Origin: Lactuca virosa
Taxonomy: Eukaryota; Streptophyta; Magnoliopsida; Asterales; Asteraceae
DNA length: 64,000 nucleotides
NCBI GenBank assembly: GCA_928212115.1
Contig: CAKMRJ010003334.1
Location: forward strand, 104,750,843-104,814,842
Direction of reading: 5' to 3'
Shown here: positions 46,231 through 57,975 of the stretch, piece after piece
Layout of the letters: the number at the start of each line of letters is the position of its first letter
Numbering within the stretch: the stretch's first letter is position 1
Notes under the pieces: model-generated
Database searches by the model: none
Told to the model about the DNA's origin: nothing
The model's input: only the letters and a program-made list of their open reading frames with translations
Made by a program: the position numbers and the translations under genes

Positions 46231-47440
46231 CTTGACCCTTGACTAGCTGTGTGTCACCCACTTCAGCCCAGCACAGAGGGGATCTGCACTTGCGGCCATA
46301 GAGGGCTTCAAACGGCGCAGCCTTGATGCTGGTATGGTAGTTGTTGTTGTAGGAAAATTCGACCAAAGGAAGATGAGTGTCCCATGACGCGCCGAAGTCG
46401 ATGACGCAGGCTCTCAACATATCTTCCAATGTCTGAATTGTTCTCTCACTCTGTCCATCAGTCTGTGGATGATAAGCCGTGCTCATATCTAATTTCGTTC
46501 CAAGAGCCTTCTGTAGTGATTGCCAGAATCTCGAGGTAAACCTGCTATCTCGGTCGGAGATAATGGATACAGGTACCCCATGAAGGCGAACTATCTCTTG
46601 AATGTAGATCCGTGTGAGTCTCTCCATCTTGAAGTTTTCTTTGATTGGCAGGAAGTGGGCGGACTTCGTCAACCGATCGATGATTACCCAGATGGCATCG
46701 TGCCCACTCGGAGATCTGGGTAATTTAGTGACAAAATCCATGGTTATCCTTTCCCACTTCCACTCAGGTATTTCTGGCTGCTGAAGTAAACTTGAGGGCT
46801 TCTGATATTCCACCTTCACATTGGCGCAAGTCAAGCACTTGCCCACGAAGGTTGCAATCTCCGCTTTCATGTTTGGCCACCAATAGAGCTGTTTGAGATC
46901 CAGATACATCTTATCTGAACCTGGGTGAACAGAGTATTTCGTCTTGTGAGCCTCATTCATGACAACCTCTCTGTACCCGCCGAACTTTGGGGTCCAGATC
47001 CCGTTCATGAAATGGTAAACTCCGTCACCCTTGACCTCTAAGTTCTTATCCATTCCCCGCAAGGCTTCATCCAAAATGTTCTCTGGTTTTAAGGCTTCCA
47101 GCTGAGCCTCTCTGATCTGCACGGACATATGGGAATGGATGGTCATTGTTAGTGCCTTCACCTTACGCCCTGAATACTCCTTTCGGCTGAGGGCATCTGC
47201 TACCACATTGGCCTTGTCGGGATGGTAACGAATTTCGCACTCGTAGTCACTGAGTAGCTCTACCCATCGTCGCTGTCTCATGTTTAACTCCTTCTGATCA
47301 AAGATATGCTGCAAGCTCTTATGGTCGGTGAAGATAGTGCACTTGGTTCTGTAGAGATAATGTCTCGAGTTCTTTAACGCAAAGACCACTACTCCCAACT
47401 CTAAATCGTGAGTTGTGTAATTGACTTCGTGTGTTTTTAA
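46202..47440 (-). pseudogene. Gypsy RNase H and integrase
   Basis: Follows a TAG at about 47441 in the same frame as the upstream Pol. RNase H: THDLE, VVVFALKNSRHYLYRTKCTI, FTDHKSLQHI, YHPDKANVVADALSRKE. Integrase: HPGSDKMYLDLKQLYWWPNM, CLTCANVK (zinc region), then ITMDFVTKLP, WVIIDRLTKSAHFLPI, SDRDSRFTSRFW and YHPQTDGQSERTIQTLED (DDE core). Ends early at a frameshift near 46230. Apart from the TAG and the frameshift it is well preserved. Confidence 0.92.
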
Positions 47441-49900
47441 CTACCTCGAGGCATAGGCGATGACCTTTCCTCGCTGCATGAGCACACAGCCTAGGCCCTG
47501 ATTGGATGCATCGCAATAGACCACGAAGTCTTCCGTCCCTTCAGGCAGGGACAAGATAGGTGCGCTGCATAGGGCCTGCTTCAATGTTTGAAACGCAGTG
47601 TCTTGCTTGACTCCCCAACTAAAGGTTACACCTTTTTGTGTCAGGGTAGTTAAAGGCTTAACGATTCTGGAAAAATTCTGGATAAACCTGCGATAATAGC
47701 CCACGAGACCCAAGAATTGCCGGATTTCTGTGGGTGTCTTTGGTGCAGACCAATTCTCTATCGCTTTGATTTTGGAAGGGTCCACGTGTATACCTTCCTT
47801 GCTAACCACGTGACCAAGGAAATTCACCTTCCCGATCCAGAACTCACACTTTGAAAATTTTGCATAAAGCTTCTTCGCTCTTAATGTTTCCAGCACCTGC
47901 CTCAAGTGCTGTTTATGATCGTTCTCACTCCGAGAATAGACAAGTATATCATCGATGAACACGATCATGAACTTGTCCAGGAAAGGGCGGCACACCCGAT
48001 TCATCAGGTCCATGAATACTGCCGGTGCGTTGGTCAGACCAAAGGGCATTACTACAAACTCGTAGTGTCCATAGCGAGTTCGGAATGCTGTCTTGGGCAC
48101 ATCATTCTCGTGAACTCGCAACTGATGGTACCCTGATCTTAGATCGATCTTTGAGAAATAACTGGCTCCCTGAAGTTGGTCGAAGAGATCGTCGATTCTG
48201 GGTAAGGGATATCGGTTCTTGATGGTCAGCTTATTCAGCTCTCGGTAGTCAATGCACATCCGAAAGGATCCATCCTTCTTTTTCACAAATAAGATCGGAG
48301 CTCCCCAAGGTGAGGAACTCGGCCTTATGAACCCTTTGCTGATCAGCTCATTGAGCTGGCTGGATAATTCTTGCATTTCTGTTGGTGCTAAACGGTAAGG
48401 AGACTTAGCTACAGGAGTAGCTCCGGGGATTAAGTCGACCTGAAACTCGACTTGACGCTCGGGAGGAATTCCTGGGAGATCTTCAGGGAAGACATCAGGA
48501 AAGTTGCAGACTTCGGGGATGCTCTCGAGGTCTTTACCCTTTTGTGTCTCATCAACAACATGAGCTAGAAACGCATGACATTCCTTCCGCAGGTACTTCT
48601 GAGCTTTGATGCACGAGATGATACGAAGGTTCGAACTGAGTTTATCACCATAAATCATGAGGGTTTCGCCAGAGGGAAGGTTAAGGAGAATGGCTTTTTC
48701 GAAGCAAAGGATATCAGCATGATTGGGGCTCAACCAATCCATACCGATAATGACATCGAAACTCTTAATAGATATAGGCATAAGATCGATAGGAAAGGAA
48801 TGATTGCCTAAGGTAAGAGTACAACCTATGAATATGTCGTTCGTGCTTTCTTTCTCTCCGTTAGCCATCTCGACAGTGAACGTTTCGGTTAAAGTTTGGG
48901 ATTTACGTTTGATTAGATGTTTGAATGCATGACTAACAAAACTCCTTTCCGCACCAGAATCGAAAAGAATGCATGCATGAGAGTTGTCAAGGAGGAACGT
49001 ACCCGTAACAACGGTAGGATCAGCGACCGCTTCCTCCTGGCCCATTGCCAGCACCCTTCCTGCCACTATTTGTTGTTTCTTGGAGGGCTCCTGGGAGGAC
49101 TGGCCCTTGTGCTTGTTCCAAAATTTCTTCTTCCTACTACTCTCCTTCTGTGGTGCAGGAGCAGACGTCACCTCATCAAGATCGACTCCATGATCGATCA
49201 GAGTCTGCGCCAGACACTTGGCGCTATCAAATGTGGTTGGCCTAGCAGCCAAGACATTTCCTTTGGTTGGTTGCGTCAGTCCCCAAATGTACCTCTCAAT
49301 CTTCTTGCTTTCCGGGGTGACCATTCCCGGACAGAGGAGAGCCAGATCACAGAATCTGGCAGTGTAGGCAGCGATGTCGGAACCCTTCATTTTCAAGTTC
49401 CAGAGTTCGTGCTCCAACTTTTGCACTTCGCCCCTCGGGCAGTACTCCGCAAGCATGAGTTCCTTGAGTCTTTCCCAACCCATGGCGTTAGCCACTGGCA
49501 GAGTCAGGGATTTGACTTGACCATTCCACCAGGTCAATGCTCTGTCGGTGAATGTGCAGGCGACGAACTTCACCTTGTTGGCTTCGGAACAGGCGCAAAT
49601 TTCGAAGATGGATTCAATCTTCTCGAACCATCGAGTCAGAGCGATGACTCCTCCATTTCCGTCGAAGGACTTGGGTTTTGCAGTCATGAAGTCCTTGTAG
49701 GAACACTCATTTTGATGTCCCTGACTTCCGTCTTGTCTTTGTGGGTCGGTTCCACCTCCAGCCCCACCAGAGTTTACTTGTGCCATTGCTGCGGTTACAG
49801 CGGCGGTAACTGCTGCCTGGAACATGACGGGGTCGAACTGAGGGGGTGGTGGTGGTGGCGGAGTGTTGTTCCTTCTGTTGGGTCTTGGTCGAGGATGCAT
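47441..49900 (-). pseudogene. Gypsy Gag-protease-reverse transcriptase (open for 819 codons), no zinc knuckle
   Basis: ATG at 49900. Residues 1-70 are Pro- and Ala-rich; 75-230 are the gypsy Gag core (KSFDGNGGVIALTRWFEKIE, FTDRALTWWNGQVKSL, YCPRGEVQKLEHELWNL). Protease is at about 300-400, with FDSGAERSFVS (DSGA at 314-317). RT is at about 480-740, with IDYRELNKLTIKNRYPLPRI, FSKIDLRSGYHQLR and catalytic FIDD at 648-651; then the start of RNase H, YCDASNQGLGCVLMQRG. A TAG at 47441 replaces a codon (probably Gln) after IAYASR. Between Gag and protease (230-300) I find no CX2CX4HX4C knuckle, which most relatives carry here. The long plus-strand frame at 48917-49936 is a shadow. Confidence 0.92.
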
Positions 49901-50456
49901 CTTGTTCTAGAACAATCAAGAAGAAGAGGATGGTAAGTCCTCAAGATATATGAAACAATATATCTCTCATCTTGATAATAAAAGTGTTCTACCAAGCAAT
50001 GAGCACAGAAAGGTTACTAATGCAAGTAAGTTATCGCTTAAGAAAGAAGAGGTAGCAACACTCGGAATGAATCTGTATACTGAGTTTGGCTCTAGCTAAA
50101 ATACTCCTATAGTATTTTATGTGGGATGTTTTTGGTAAGTTTTAGGCCTGCTGTAACACCACAGTCACTCCCAAGCACATGTTGGTCATGTCTCGAATAA
50201 ATATAGTTGATCAGGCTATATTGACCCTAGACATGATTATATAACCGCCCAGGTTTAACTGCAGTGCCCCAACATCCAAATACTTTTGTTTGGTTCTACT
50301 TATGCCACGGATTCTGATACTCGGGTATACTTATATACTTTTATAAAAATACTTGTATTATTGAAAGTATACTTTTAGTTTAGAGCACTTAGGCCCCTCA
50401 GTATTTATAGTTGTATACCATGTAAGGTTCGGTATACTTAGTTCGCTATAAACAAG
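49901..50456 (-). other. Gypsy 5' leader between PBS and gag
   Basis: About 550 bp between the PBS and the Gag ATG, non-coding. ATAAATATAGTTGATCAGGCTATATTGAC recalls the corresponding part of the LARD-like element (ATTAAGCATAGTTGGCCAGGCTATACTTA near 6421). Confidence 0.6.
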
Positions 50457-50469
50457 GGCTCTGATACCA
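50457..50469 (-). other. Gypsy primer binding site (initiator-Met tRNA)
   Basis: The minus strand reads TGGTATCAGAGCC three bases from the LTR. Confidence 0.88.
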
Positions 50470-50472
50470 ATC

Positions 50473-52729
50473 TGTCACACCCCGAAACCGTGATGGCGGA
50501 AACGTTCCGGGGTGGAGGACGTCATGCGTAGTATCACAACATTTATATAGCAAGCATAGTAAACACAACCAAACACTGAATACAAATATGAAAAGTGTTT
50601 ACATCAGTTTGAAACTTGTTTTAAATGCATCAAAAGTATGTAAAATATAGAAAACATGACTCTTATTGCTCTGGCTCCTCTAATCCAAGAAGTACCTGTC
50701 TACTGATTCCCTGAGAATACAAGTAGTTTTGAAAGAATATCAACATAAAGCTGGTGAGTTCATAATCATTTAGTTTTGGTGGAAAAATGTTCTTGAATCC
50801 TTTTGAAAAGTGTTCCTCAAGAAAATCCTATATTTTCTTATGAAAAGCGTGTTTGAAAACCCGTTCCTTCCATGACTTCCAGATTCATACAAGGTATGTA
50901 CAATCCAAGGTGTCGTGGAAGGGATATGAATATCCATTGATTACATGTTTAAACAATCAGTTTTGAATAGCCGGGTTATCCCGGGAAAATCCTATATTTT
51001 CCCTAAAGGTTGATGATTGATTATCCGTTCTAAACTGAGGTGTGCAAGTATCTACCATACTCGAAAAGCAGTTTTCTTTTAAAAACCCTGGTTACACCCA
51101 GAGAGGTATATTAGCCTTAAAAACTAAATAAAAGAAAACCGTGATGAACTAGGTCCTGAAGATATTATTAATAATACCCTCCAGTAATCTATCGGTTATT
51201 ACTTTGAGGTTAGTTCACTTGATTCATTATTACAAAAGTAAATCTCTGCTATCTAGGTTGTGAGTTTCATAACCATAACTGACTGGATATGACCCGCAAC
51301 GGCCGATATCCTTAATGACTTTGTCACCCGCAGACCTGCCGGTCCAACTGTAGCTAGCAGTGAGGTGCGGGATTGTCAGTCCCGTATAGATCTATACACA
51401 ATAGTCACGCTCTCCCTACAAGAGACTCTGGTTACAAGGGTTAGTCCTACACTCACGAATCCGGTGGAGTGTTACCAAGGACGTGTCTCAAACTTAGCCT
51501 AACAAATTTAAAAGTAATAAAACTGAAAATCCTGTTTATGATTTGCATGAATCCTTTATAAAATAATACATATTACTACATGATTCACAAGTTCATTGTT
51601 CTAGTTTTGAAAACTGTTTCTATGAGTTGATTTCTTAATCGTTTGGTAAAACTGTTTTCCGTGTTAAAAACATGCTGAAAGTATAATTATCTTAAACAAA
51701 ATAATATATTTTGAGTACAAGTTTCCTTGTACTTTTGCTTGTATTCCCCCCTGAAAACATGAAAAACTCTGAAAAAGCGTAAGGGTATGAACTCACTGTT
51801 TGACGTAGGATTCGAGCGTATGATCGGTGTGGATGCTGGGTGTCAACTGGTGTTTCGTGTGCAAGTGGATCCTATTAACATACGGTAACACATATGTGTG
51901 TTAGAATTTGGGTGTTTCATGACTAAACATGACGGGAAACCACCCTATAGACTTGGAAATGCTTGACGGGACCTTATATGATCAAACGAGGGAGGTGTAC
52001 GGCCAAAAGAGTGTGTGTGCGGCCAGGGTGTGCGGTCAACATGTGTGTGTGGTTGCACACAGGAGTGTGCAGCCGTACAGAGGGCGTGTGCGGTTGTACA
52101 AGGGAGTGTGCGGCCGTACATAGGGGTGTGCGGCCGTACACTCTTCATTCATGCTCAAAATGTTGATTTTCAGGTGTTTCAAGGCCAATACCAAGTCCAA
52201 CTAGCAAATGGAGGCCATACTCTCACTTTGGAGAGTCTTTAAGGTGTGTGCGGCCGTACACCTTCATATGATGAAGAACATGATGAAACTTTGATGATTA
52301 AGGGCTTAGATCAATGGGTCCTTCATGTATGATAAGCTAGGTGATGGAAAACTCACGTTTTTGAGGCCTTGAGAGGGTTTGCGGTTGAAGAATCTTGAGA
52401 GAAGGGTGTTGTGTGCTGCCAAAGTGTTAAAGGAATGAAAGGAAAGGGGTCTACCCTTTATATAGGGTGGGTGTGCTGCCCAAGAGTGAGTGTGCTGCCA
52501 AGGGAGTGGGTGTGCGGCTGCACACCCATGTGTACGGCTGTACACTCCTCCAAGAGGGTGTATGGCCTGTTTTTTCACTATGGGGCGTGCTGACTCATTC
52601 CTAAACTCAACCTTGGTCAAATTTAAGCTTAGAACACTTAAATGAACCCTTGAATAGCACCAGAAATCAAGAAAACAAGTTAAATATTGATTGAATTGAC
52701 TAAAAGTACAGGATTGAAGTTTCCGGGTT
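50473..52729 (-). repeat. Gypsy LTR, right copy (5' LTR in element sense)
   Basis: Starts TGTCACACCCCG on the plus strand and matches the left LTR to CCGGGTT at 52729, where the expected GTCACA end is replaced by TAATTAAGCG. Differences from the left copy concentrate in CG and CHG sites of the GCGGCCG array. Confidence 0.92.
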
Positions 52730-52882
52730 TAATTAAGCGAATCTGATTTTGTTACGTTGATTAAGGAAAGATAATGTAAATCAGGGGATTTCATTATATG
52801 ATTAAAAGCTGACTAATCTACCCTTGAGTGTTTAATTAAGCGCTTTAATCAGGTTTTTTTTTGAACCACAAGATCAAATTTG

Positions 52883-52945
52883 ATCAATGACTAAGATTTG
52901 GTCCCTATGTCTCACAAAATATAGGTGGTCTCAAATGAACCTCTG

Positions 52946-52947
<2 letters not shown>
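52883..52947 (-). repeat. Right inverted end of the TA-flanked element
   Basis: Complement reads GGCAGAGGTTCATTTGAGAC, then TTTTGTGAGACATAGGGACC, then AAATCTT; it matches the left end at 19922-19985. It contains two GAGAC words spaced as on the left. Confidence 0.6.

Positions 52948-53003
<56 letters not shown>
52948..53003. repeat. TA microsatellite, right flank, interrupted by the second Helitron
   Basis: About 28 TA units, cut at an A|T step where TCTTTATACC begins. TA units resume at 57638. Confidence 0.93.
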
Positions 53004-53004
<1 letters not shown>

Positions 53005-53006
<2 letters not shown>

Positions 53007-56000
53007 TTATACCTTAATAAGCATTTAGCATGTTTTGCTGAATTTTAAGAGGTACAACCATTCATACAATATGTACAATAACTTTATGCTATGTGGTCAA
53101 CAAAAGTTTTAAACGATGGCTATTGAGTCGGTCCCCATTCCTTATCCAGGCCAACAACCTACCCCGACCTTTCTTCCGCAATGCTATCATTTGTTAATGT
53201 TTTTCACCATTTATATAACCCTCCCCCACCTCTCCTCTTCTCTATTTCACTCCTATCTCACCTTTATCTCTGTTGATCTTCTTCGCCTTTCATTCTACCA
53301 CCTACACCGGTCACGGCCACCGCAGAAAACCCAACATATCACTCTCTCTTACTCTAGAAAACAAAAACCATGTCACTCATCAAAATTTGTTTTTTTGGTT
53401 TAACAGTTACTGAGGGCCGACACCACCAACATCAGTCACTACCACCGCCTCCACTCCCACGATGTCTTCAACAACATCCATGGTAAACACCTCAACATTC
53501 ACCACCATCGAACAACCACCACCTGCTCACTTCTCCCTGGTACTGTCCCTTCTGAACCTTAAAGTTTAACCCTCAAATTTCTCTTATTTTATCTCTTAAT
53601 CATTTTATTTAGGGTTTTGGTTGTGGCTGCCTTCGACCTTCTCTTCGTTTATCTCTAAATAGAGACTTCTAATGGATGTGTATTGAGCAATTGATCAAGA
53701 AGCAAGAGGAATCTATTTCACGAACAATGGATTCAGAAGGATTAAAAGAAATATGTCTCAAAGTAGGAGGTAAGTATTCTAACCAGTGTTATTTTTATCG
53801 ATTGATCATAATTAGAGGTTTTCTGGACCCCATACCTCGAGTTGTGTGTACACTGATCCATCATTGTTACCCATCCCCTTCCTCAAAAGCTCAATCAACA
53901 TCTCACTCTCTCTAACCCTAGACATCGTGAGGCTAAAGTTATCCCCAGTGAATCCCTATTCATTCTTTTACAGAATCAATCACAAATCCTTTTTTTTAAT
54001 CTAACTCTCAAAGGAAAAAAAAGATTTGTTCATCAATTTGTATTCATCTTTATCGTATGAACCTAACAGCTTGAATTTACCTTCACATATGACTGATTTG
54101 TTGTCGATTTAAAGTTTATTTTTAGTTTTTGATTTTTCTAGGTTTTATTTTGATTGTGTATGGATTTGAACGATTCCAGAACTTTGATTCGAATTGCAGC
54201 TTTAGGCTTTCTTTCAAAATTTTGCTTCATGAGGTCTCAACAGCAGTTGGAACATTTGGGTTTGATTTGTAGGTATATGTTTTATTTCAAACTATCTATA
54301 TAGGATTTGTTTAACTCTCTATGTGTGTGTTTTACAGTCCATTTTCCGGTTTTGGATTTGGAGGAAAATGAATTTTACAAGGAACATGTATCACCGGACA
54401 CTTTTAGATGACTTTTGGAATGGGAAACTATTAGGATTTTGTTCAATGGTTGTTTGAGCCCTCTAGGATTTCAGTGTTTTCTTTTGCGGTCAAACACAAA
54501 GAAAAAAAATAGACCCCAGTATGGTTCATGTGTATGACATCTTTTGCTGATTTATCTTGATCTTTTTATGCTTCAGGTCTTTGGGTCTTCTTTATGCTTC
54601 AGGTTGTGTTGGTTCCTCTGGTTATATGTTTCTTCATTTGGTTACCGTTAATGGGTTAGACCATGCCATATGAATATCTTAATTTTGAGGATGTCGTTCA
54701 TGTTTATCTATTCAATTGCTTTCCATAAACTACTAATGGAGGTTTCGGAAGTTTATTTTTTTTCCTTTCATTAAACTTTGTTTCATAGACTATAAGAAAG
54801 ATTGTTTCAAATATATATATGCACAATTTCAAACTAAAAGTTTGTTTCAAATTTCACTGACATTTAGAGGTGTTTGTCATATGCAGGTATCGTTACTTTT
54901 CGAAGAACTAATTTTTCTTTGAAAAGAGTTATGAACTGTCTTTTAAGATCTTCAAGTATATCATGTTATAATTTTTATTTCTTTTATATTTTTGGATCAC
55001 TAAGAAATGTTTTTTGTTGCAGTAAATACGCCTCAGCTTTCTTGGGCTAAGTTGAAAAAAAAGCGATGGAGCAATAGTTGAGGTTTTTACAGCTATATGG
55101 TAATGGAAATGCTTTAACTTTGGTTTAATGGTTTTGAAGAAGCTGCTAACTCAGTTATCATAGGAGAAAGGGTGGGCAGAGGGAATTACTTTTAAAAAAG
55201 CATGATACATTATTGATTTTTTTCTTTATGTTATATCTATATCACTATATTTAAGTAATTTATATATTTTTTTTATATTATATATGTATTTAAGTAATTT
55301 GTATGTTAAGTTATTTTTTTTATGTTGATATATGTCGGCTATTACTCTGCACATGTTTAGCCAGTTTAGGTATAAAAAAGTTTTTTTTTTGCTTGTGACT
55401 CCTAACTTTTTTACATATTTATCCTCATTTACCTTTTGTTTTTGTGTAACAATCTATTTATATGGCAGAACATGAAAGGATTTTCAATATTGGTTGGTAG
55501 TATTTCCCTTATGCATTTAGTGAAACTGGTCAACCTTAGGGCATGTATGTTGGTCACATCAATTATTTTTTATTACCCTGATTAGGGGATTGCTCATGAA
55601 ACAGTATCTTAGTGATTATCATGACTTCTTTAAGTTTGTTTCATTTTGGTATGAATTGAAATAATGCTCTGTTACTCTAATCTAGGTAAAAAAAAATGCT
55701 TGGTTTGAAGATAATTAAAGAGGAGAATGTTGTAAAAGATCCAAAAAAGAAAAATAGCAGAGTTAAAGTAAAGAAAATGAAGATGCTATCAAGGAAAGGA
55801 AAGATGAGATTCAAAATATAAACGAGATAAAAAATGCAAGTGAAGAGAGTCAAGAAACCGTTAAGAGAGATAAAATTAAGAATGAAGACATCACTGGAGA
55901 ATATAATGAATGTTAAGAAACTATATTTGAAAATGAATATAAACACAATGCAAGGTCTCATATGCATCTTTCATAATTTTACATACAATTAATGTCTTCA

Positions 56001-57604
56001 TATTGATCTCATAGAGTCAACAATCCTTGCAAGAAGGGGCATACTTATTTTACAACTACATGATTAATATTGTAAAAATACATTACATTTTCAGGTAACC
56101 TTTTTGTCAAAGGAGCTAATACCACTTGAATTTACAGGAACGATTAAGTTTGGAAATATGAGTTATATCTCTTTATGGTGGCTTTTTTAGACAAATAATA
56201 TAAATTTTAAGATACAAGTGTGTTATGATCAAGGTTATTGTTACTCGGGTGTTGCAACCTGTGATTCATGATATATGTTGCTCTACTCTCTTTAACCCAG
56301 TAGGATTACATGTTTTACTTCTTTTTCAATGCTACATAGTTATGTAATCGTTAAGTCTTATTATGAAACTTAGTAGCCAAAACATTTTTGGTTATTGTCT
56401 CGATATATTAATGCTATAATTTGTAATCATTGGCATGTATTTTAATCATTTGTAACCAAAACATTTTTTGTTACTATCCTTGATATATTCTAATGATGTT
56501 TTCAAACTAAGGTGTATTGGCTTGGATTCCGATCAGACTAAAATGAAACCAAAGCATAATAGACTATTATTAATATTTACTATAAAACAATTATTATTTC
56601 GTAAGATGTATCATATTAAACTATTTTTGTAACAAATTATTTTGTCAAACAATTTGTAAAATACCATTGATTTGCAAAATTCTTACTAATTAGCGAATCT
56701 ATTTAAAAGTGGGAAGATGCAAAAGAAGTTTGTTTATGTGTTCTATACTTAAATGTGTCAAAAATGGAAATAAAAAAAAGGAGAAAAATGATATCTAAAA
56801 AAAGAAACAAATTAATTTAAGAAAATTTGACGAACATCATACATGCTTAATCGGTGCTATGAGATTCTTAATGTCATCTCAAATTTCCAAAATAAATTTT
56901 TAAATGATTTGCAATATTTAAAACATCCCATAAAAATTAGATTTAATTTTTAATTTTCGTATCATAAATATTAAATAAGTAGAATGTGGTTTTGGAAAAT
57001 TAGAATTTTGAAGTAATTAAGTAGCTTTTTTTAATTCTCAAATGGATTTTGTATCAGTATCCAATAGATATGTAAAAGTTTTTAGCACAAAGTCATTAAT
57101 ACTGAAATAGTTGTTGGTCAACATGTTGAAAATAAGATATTTTTGCTAATGATTCCTCTATATCCATTTGAAGATCGTATGTTTCCATTTAAGCTGAAAA
57201 GAAAACAATTTTCAATTCGATTATGTTTTATGATCATAGACACACAATTCCAAATTTAAGTATTTATCTTCCAAAATTGGTTTTCTAACATGGCCAACTT
57301 TATATGACATTATCCAAAGGGATATCACGTGTCAACACAAAAGTATTAGTGAAGTTTGACAAACAATTCATAAACAGTGAATTATATACATCAAATGTGG
57401 TGTATAAAGAAGTCTTGTACGATTAATAATGTAGAATCGATCATGTGTCCATATGCATTTTTAAAGAATCCCAACTTTTTATTTTTACATAATACTGATT
57501 TTGTTTTTGCTAACATTACTGTTATTGATAATTTTTTATATGTATTAAACTATTTGAGCAAAAGAACTAATCGTCTCAACATTGATTTCTGAATAAAATA
57601 TTTG
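53005..57604 (+). other. Interior of the second Helitron, with gene-like fragments
   Basis: From 53200 to 53680 the text is C- and T-rich with CACCACC-type runs, like a plant promoter and leader. A possible exon, 53676-53769, encodes MCIEQLIKKQEESISRTMDS then EGLKEICLKVG and ends at a strong donor, GGAG|GTAAGTATT. I cannot identify it and found no certain downstream partner. A Lys/Glu-rich, broken frame lies near 55690-55960. The rest is AT-rich without recognised genes. Confidence 0.4.
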
Positions 57605-57605
57605 C

Positions 57606-57634
57606 ACCCGACGCTTGGCGTGGGTAAACGGCTA

Positions 57635-57635
<1 letters not shown>
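57606..57635 (+). other. Helitron 3' terminus: hairpin plus CTAG
   Basis: Eight-pair stem with a bulged G, three-base loop, six-base spacer, CTAG, then T. Confidence 0.85.

Positions 57636-57637
<2 letters not shown>

Positions 57638-57673
<36 letters not shown>
57638..57673. repeat. TA microsatellite, continuation after the second Helitron
   Basis: About 18 TA units, ending at ACATAATAACTATAAAAAC. Confidence 0.93.
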
Positions 57674-57674
<1 letters not shown>

Positions 57675-57975
57675 CATAATAACTATAAAAACAAATTATT
57701 ATTATTATTAAACCTTTAATCAAATAGTTATTTGTACAAGATAAAACAAGGGTTATTTTTTAGTAACCATTACTTGAATTTATCGCTGTTTTTTCAAATT
57801 ATTTAATCTGGTGGACGTGAGGTCGTCACGTCCAACGACACACACTAACGGTTACTAGTACCATCGATGTCGCAATCGTAACGTCGACGATAACGCCTTT
57901 ACATTCCATTCCATTTACACTCCGGCAGCGTTGCTATTAATCTTAACCTTCTATTCTCTCTGTATCTAAAGAGTT
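57674..57975 (+). promoter_or_regulatory. Proximal promoter and 5' leader of the ceQORH gene
   Basis: Short (about 300 bp) stretch between the TA tract and the start codon. A cluster of ACGT words (GTGGACGTGAGGTCGTCACG, 57812-57831) could bind bZIP factors; this is inference. A CT-rich leader, CTTCTATTCTCTCTG, lies right before the ATG. No convincing TATA box. Confidence 0.45.

Larger units (their letters stand above)
43327..52729 (-). mobile_element. Ty3/gypsy retrotransposon, full-length but disabled, 9.4 kb
   Basis: Minus strand: 5' LTR (52729-50473), PBS (50469-50457), gag-protease-RT-RNase H-integrase, PPT (45627-45613), 3' LTR (45612-43327). The RT-before-integrase order is gypsy. The coding region has one premature stop and two frameshifts. 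LTRs are very alike, so insertion is recent. The right LTR lacks the last six bases and no target duplication is visible: the flanks are AACATCG and TAATTAAG. Confidence 0.93.
19922..52947. mobile_element. TA-microsatellite-flanked element with imperfect inverted ends, itself loaded with nested insertions
   Basis: The left end (19922-19985) and the complement of the right end (52883-52947) align along about 65 bp: GG..AGGTTCAT.TGAGAC, then TTTT.TGAGACA.AGGGA, then CAAATCTT. Both ends abut (TA)n tracts. Removing the nested Helitron (23245-40840) and gypsy element (43327-52729) leaves about 6 kb with no transposase that I can see. The inner sequence has leader-like stretches near both ends and the palindromic-repeat array. 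Insertion into TA tracts is known for a few plant elements (rice Micron) and some Helitron relatives; I cannot name the superfamily. Two unrelated solo ends remain possible. Confidence 0.5.
53004..57635 (+). mobile_element. Second Helitron, 4632 bp, plus strand
   Basis: The 3' end has a hairpin (ACCC-ACGC stem with one bulged G, loop TTG, complement GCGTGGGT, 57606-57625), then AAACGG and CTAG (57632-57635), followed by T. The 5' end is placed at TCTTTATACCTTAATAAG (53004) because TA repeats lie on both sides of the element and rejoin as (TA)n, with insertion between A and T. It carries no RepHel and is non-autonomous. The 3' end is firm; the 5' end is inferred from microsatellite continuity. 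Confidence 0.75.

Noticed and set aside
48917..49936. 339-codon open frame on the plus strand
   Set aside because: It lies antisense to a clear gypsy gag-protease region and has no domain of its own; it is a shadow of the GC-richer coding strand.
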